From Paracoccaceae bacterium (GTDB lineage: Bacteria; Pseudomonadota; Alphaproteobacteria; Rhodobacterales; Rhodobacteraceae): a stretch of DNA of 64,000 bases. Of the stretch, positions 61,493-64,000 are shown piece after piece. The stretch lies in NCBI GenBank assembly GCA_902554705.1, contig CACDPP010000003.1, forward strand, positions 1-64,000, in the 5' to 3' direction. The notes beneath the pieces are model-generated. The model was not told the origin of the DNA, searched no databases, and saw nothing but the letters and a program-made list of their open reading frames with translations. The position numbers and the translations under genes were made by a program. Position 1 is the stretch's first letter. Each line of letters starts with the position of its first letter.

Positions 61493-63076
61493 TTAAGTTA
61501 AAAAAGCTTTGAGATCTTCTAATTTATTTGCTTGCTTTGGCAATTTATCATGCCGCCATCTCAACATTCTTGGAAAACGTAATGCAACCCCTGATTTATG
61601 CCTCGTGCTCTCGTGGATTCCTTCAAAAGCAATTTCAAATACCAATTCGGGTGGCACTTGTCGAACAGGTCCAAACTTCTGAATTGTGTTTTTTTTAACC
61701 CATGATGTAATTTGCCGAAACTCTTCGTCTTTCAACCCTGAATAGGCTTTTGTAAACGGCACCAATTGATCATCGTCCCAAATAGCAAAAGTATAGTCAG
61801 TATAAAGATTTGCTCTTCGACCATGACCTGCCTGTGCATAAATTAAAACCCCATCGATTGTAAATGGGTCCAATTTCCATTTCCACCAATCGCCTTTCTT
61901 CCTTCCACTATAATAGGCGCTCCCCTTATTTTTTAGCATTATACCTTCCGCCTTTTGAGATCTGGATTTTTCTCGACTGTGCCTTAGGTCCGACCACGTC
62001 TTACTTTTGATCTCTACTGATAATTTAATCGGTAATTTATCTGGTATTAGATTTATGAGTTTTGCCAATTTTGATCGCCGTAATTCCAGATTTTGGTTTC
62101 TAATATCCACTCCTTCAACTTCCAAAAGATCATAGGCAATAAAGATAACAGGAGCTGCATCCATGAGAGATTTTGAGATTTTTTTTCTCCCAATACGCTT
62201 CTGTAAAATATTAAAATTTAATGGTTGCTCTCCATTCCAAGCCACTATTTCTCCATCTAAAACGTAACCATCAGGTATAAATTCTCCTAAGGTTTCCAAT
62301 TCGGGAAATCGTTCTGTCAAATTTTCTTCGCCTCTGGACCAAATAAATAGTTTCTTTGCTCTTTTTATAATTTGTCCTCTAATTCCGTCCCATTTCCACT
62401 CTGCGATCCAGTCTGATCTTTTTCCTAAGTCTATAGGATCTTTATCTAATCCGTATGCTAAACAGAACGGGTAAGGTCGGCTAATATCTGCCTTGCGCTC
62501 ATCATTTATAATGAGATTATTCCAAGTTGTCGTTTCAGGGTGCCAATTTCCCATAAGACGTAGTGAAAGTTCAAATTCATCAATATTGGTGATTTTTGCA
62601 AGCGCTCTTAAGGTTAATTTTTGGCTCACACCCAATCGAAAACCACCTGTAATCAATTTATTAAAGACAAAACACTCTTTCCTGTTTAGCGTTGACCATG
62701 CATCCACGACAAATCGACGTTTGTTCTCTATACTTTGTTTTTCTAGCTGTCTGAGTTCTGAAATCCATGTAGTCAGGCTTTTTTCTGAGAATTGATTTTT
62801 TTCAGGGGTCAAAAGGGATATTGTTTCAGCCAAGTCACCTATGACCGAATAAGTATCTTCAAGTAACCAAGTTGGCAAATCTGTTACTTCACAAGCCCAC
62901 TGCCTTAAATAGCCAGTACTTATTAATCTTTTTGGTCGCCGGCCTGAAAATAAAGCAATGCACCAAAGTTTATCTGAGTTGTTGGCATTTTTGAAAAAAC
63001 CTACCAACAACTCTGTTTTTCTATTGGTTTTTGTAGTTTGGTCTAGGCTGTAAACAAGTTTTGCAAAATTTTTCAT
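61493..63076 (-). CDS. ATP-dependent DNA ligase (ligase-associated DNA repair set)
   Basis: 527 residues. An N-terminal DNA-binding domain leads to the adenylation domain with the catalytic Lys near 228 in KWDGIRG, then ERFPELE, GYVLDGEIVAW, GIMLKNKGSAYYSGR and the OB domain with WWKWKLDPF. This family is paired in alphaproteobacteria with an MBL-fold exonuclease, a helicase and a phosphoesterase. It seals nicks, possibly in DNA damage repair. The exonuclease lies 14 bases upstream in transcription. Confidence 0.93.
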   Translation of the reverse strand: MKNFAKLVYSLDQTTKTNRKTELLVGFFKNANNSDKLWCIALFSGRRPKRLISTGYLRQWACEVTDLPTWLLEDTYSVIGDLAETISLLTPEKNQFSEKSLTTWISELRQLEKQSIENKRRFVVDAWSTLNRKECFVFNKLITGGFRLGVSQKLTLRALAKITNIDEFELSLRLMGNWHPETTTWNNLIINDERKADISRPYPFCLAYGLDKDPIDLGKRSDWIAEWKWDGIRGQIIKRAKKLFIWSRGEENLTERFPELETLGEFIPDGYVLDGEIVAWNGEQPLNFNILQKRIGRKKISKSLMDAAPVIFIAYDLLEVEGVDIRNQNLELRRSKLAKLINLIPDKLPIKLSVEIKSKTWSDLRHSREKSRSQKAEGIMLKNKGSAYYSGRKKGDWWKWKLDPFTIDGVLIYAQAGHGRRANLYTDYTFAIWDDDQLVPFTKAYSGLKDEEFRQITSWVKKNTIQKFGPVRQVPPELVFEIAFEGIHESTRHKSGVALRFPRMLRWRHDKLPKQANKLEDLKAFLT

Positions 63077-63090
63077 AATTCCAATAATAC

Positions 63091-64000
63091 TTAAATGTCT
63101 TCTTCCTCCGTCGCAAATTCCGTATTTACGATTGAGGCGTCTAGGCCACTAAAGCGCAGCCATTTTGAAAAACTTTCTGTATATCCATGGGTTACAAAAA
63201 TTTTTTCAGCTCCTGTTTCTCGAATTGCCCAGTTTAGCCCAGTCCAATCTGCGTGATCAGAAATCACAAATCCTTTATCGGCGGCTCGTCTTCTTTTTAT
63301 CCCTCTTATTGCCATCCAGCCACTCGCATATCCTGTGGATATTTTACCAAATTTTTTTATCCACGAAGTTGATAGTGCAGAGGGCGGTGCCAAGACGATC
63401 GCATTTTTAAAATCGTTTAATTTTATTTTAGATGAGACAAGGGTTGTTTTTGGAATAGCTATTTGTTGCTCGCGCATTATTTGGTTCGTTTTTTCTATAG
63501 CGCCATGCGTAAGTATTGGCCCAATATTATTATCTATTCCCGATATTAAACGTTGGGCCTTTCCTAAGCCATAAGCGGCCAAAACAGGAGTAAGGCCTTC
63601 CCTATTGCATTGGAGCCACCATGTATTGATTTCCCGAAATATTTCTTCCTGCGGCAACCAATTAAAAGCAGGTAACCCAAAAGTGCATTCACTGATAAAA
63701 CTGTGACATTTTACAGGATCAAAAGGAGTGGATAGCCCATCATCTACTACCTTATAATCACCAGATACAACCCATCTTTCCCCTTTTATTTCAGCTAAAA
63801 TTTGGGCAGATCCTGGAACATGTCCAGCTGGGTGAAAACTAACGTTTACTCCATTTAAATTTATTACTCTTTCATAAGGGATCGTCTCAATGTTAACGTC
63901 ACCAAGCCTGTGGCGGATGACCGGCGCTGCTATTTCAGTACATAAGTATTTTTTACTACCATACCTTGCATGATCCGCGTGCCCGTGGGTAATGAGCGCT
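63091..64000 (-). CDS. Ligase-associated DNA exonuclease, MBL fold (cut by right edge)
   Basis: The frame runs open to the right edge, giving about 303 residues of C-terminal sequence. The TTG at 63657 is internal. HGHADHA is the HxHxDH metal site, with HPAGHVPGSAQ, VVSGDY and SECTFGLPAFNW next. The end has DHADWTGLNW, the beta-CASP-like part, and VTHGY. Family members trim DNA 3' ends and lie next to the ATP-dependent ligase. The N terminus is outside the window. Confidence 0.92.
   Translation of the reverse strand, partial: ALITHGHADHARYGSKKYLCTEIAAPVIRHRLGDVNIETIPYERVINLNGVNVSFHPAGHVPGSAQILAEIKGERWVVSGDYKVVDDGLSTPFDPVKCHSFISECTFGLPAFNWLPQEEIFREINTWWLQCNREGLTPVLAAYGLGKAQRLISGIDNNIGPILTHGAIEKTNQIMREQQIAIPKTTLVSSKIKLNDFKNAIVLAPPSALSTSWIKKFGKISTGYASGWMAIRGIKRRRAADKGFVISDHADWTGLNWAIRETGAEKIFVTHGYTESFSKWLRFSGLDASIVNTEFATEEEDI

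Noticed and set aside
1-64000. CRISPR arrays, insertion sequences and rRNA
   Set aside because: No regularly spaced repeats, transposase genes or rRNA-like sequence could be seen on either strand.

Overview
The window is AT-rich, gene-dense bacterial chromosome. It looks like an alphaproteobacterium, probably a marine Rhodobacterales-like lineage with a streamlined genome. The pointers are a ChvG/ChvI-type two-component pair, a DNA ligase next to a ligase-associated metallo-beta-lactamase exonuclease, a PepF/M3 oligoendopeptidase, tungstate (Tup) and Sit-type metal transporters, and a glycine amidinotransferase. This assignment rests on gene content recognised by eye, not on a search. I see no rRNA, tRNA, CRISPR array or intact insertion sequence.

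Bases 1-6646 hold the most interesting unit: an R-M-like defence cassette cut by the left edge. It has the C-terminal part of an SNF2-type helicase, then a tightly coupled run of a GHKL-fold ATPase, two proteins I cannot assign, and a cytosine-5 DNA methyltransferase. It does not match the gene order of the named systems I know. Bases 6686-8954 hold rmuC and an OB-like DUF3127 protein with an SSB-like acidic tail. Bases 9180-10195 hold a small locus of unknown genes, two of which share a 20-nt leader motif ending in the ribosome binding site.

Bases 10422-22850 are an envelope region. Small secreted or membrane proteins lie on the plus strand. A minus-strand operon runs from a 25-residue micro-protein through a secreted unknown and a 56-residue membrane protein to an alpha-2-macroglobulin and penicillin-binding protein 1C. 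A ChvI/ChvG-like response regulator and kinase are divergent from it. Hairpins mark the leaders on both sides.

Bases 22932-31563 are mixed accessory genes: a DUF2779 nuclease-like protein, unknowns, an HD hydrolase, an XRE regulator with a conserved unknown partner, an S11 peptidase homologue lacking its catalytic serine, a SOUL protein between possible attachment scars, and four tiny genes. Bases 31675-41519 are mostly metabolic single genes: a beta-lactamase-fold hydrolase, cupin, acyltransferase, DEAD-box helicase, amidinotransferase with a methyltransferase, SDR and a DMT transporter.

Bases 41544-53079 are transport and sugar use: tupBCA, azlCD, a sitABCD-like metal importer coupled to an aldo/keto reductase, and xylBA. 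Bases 53209-64000 hold a truncated MetR-like fragment, a cold shock protein, ArsC/Spx-like protein, thrS, two alpha/beta hydrolases with an SDR, glutathione peroxidase, the M3 peptidase, and the ATP-dependent DNA ligase with its exonuclease running off the right edge.
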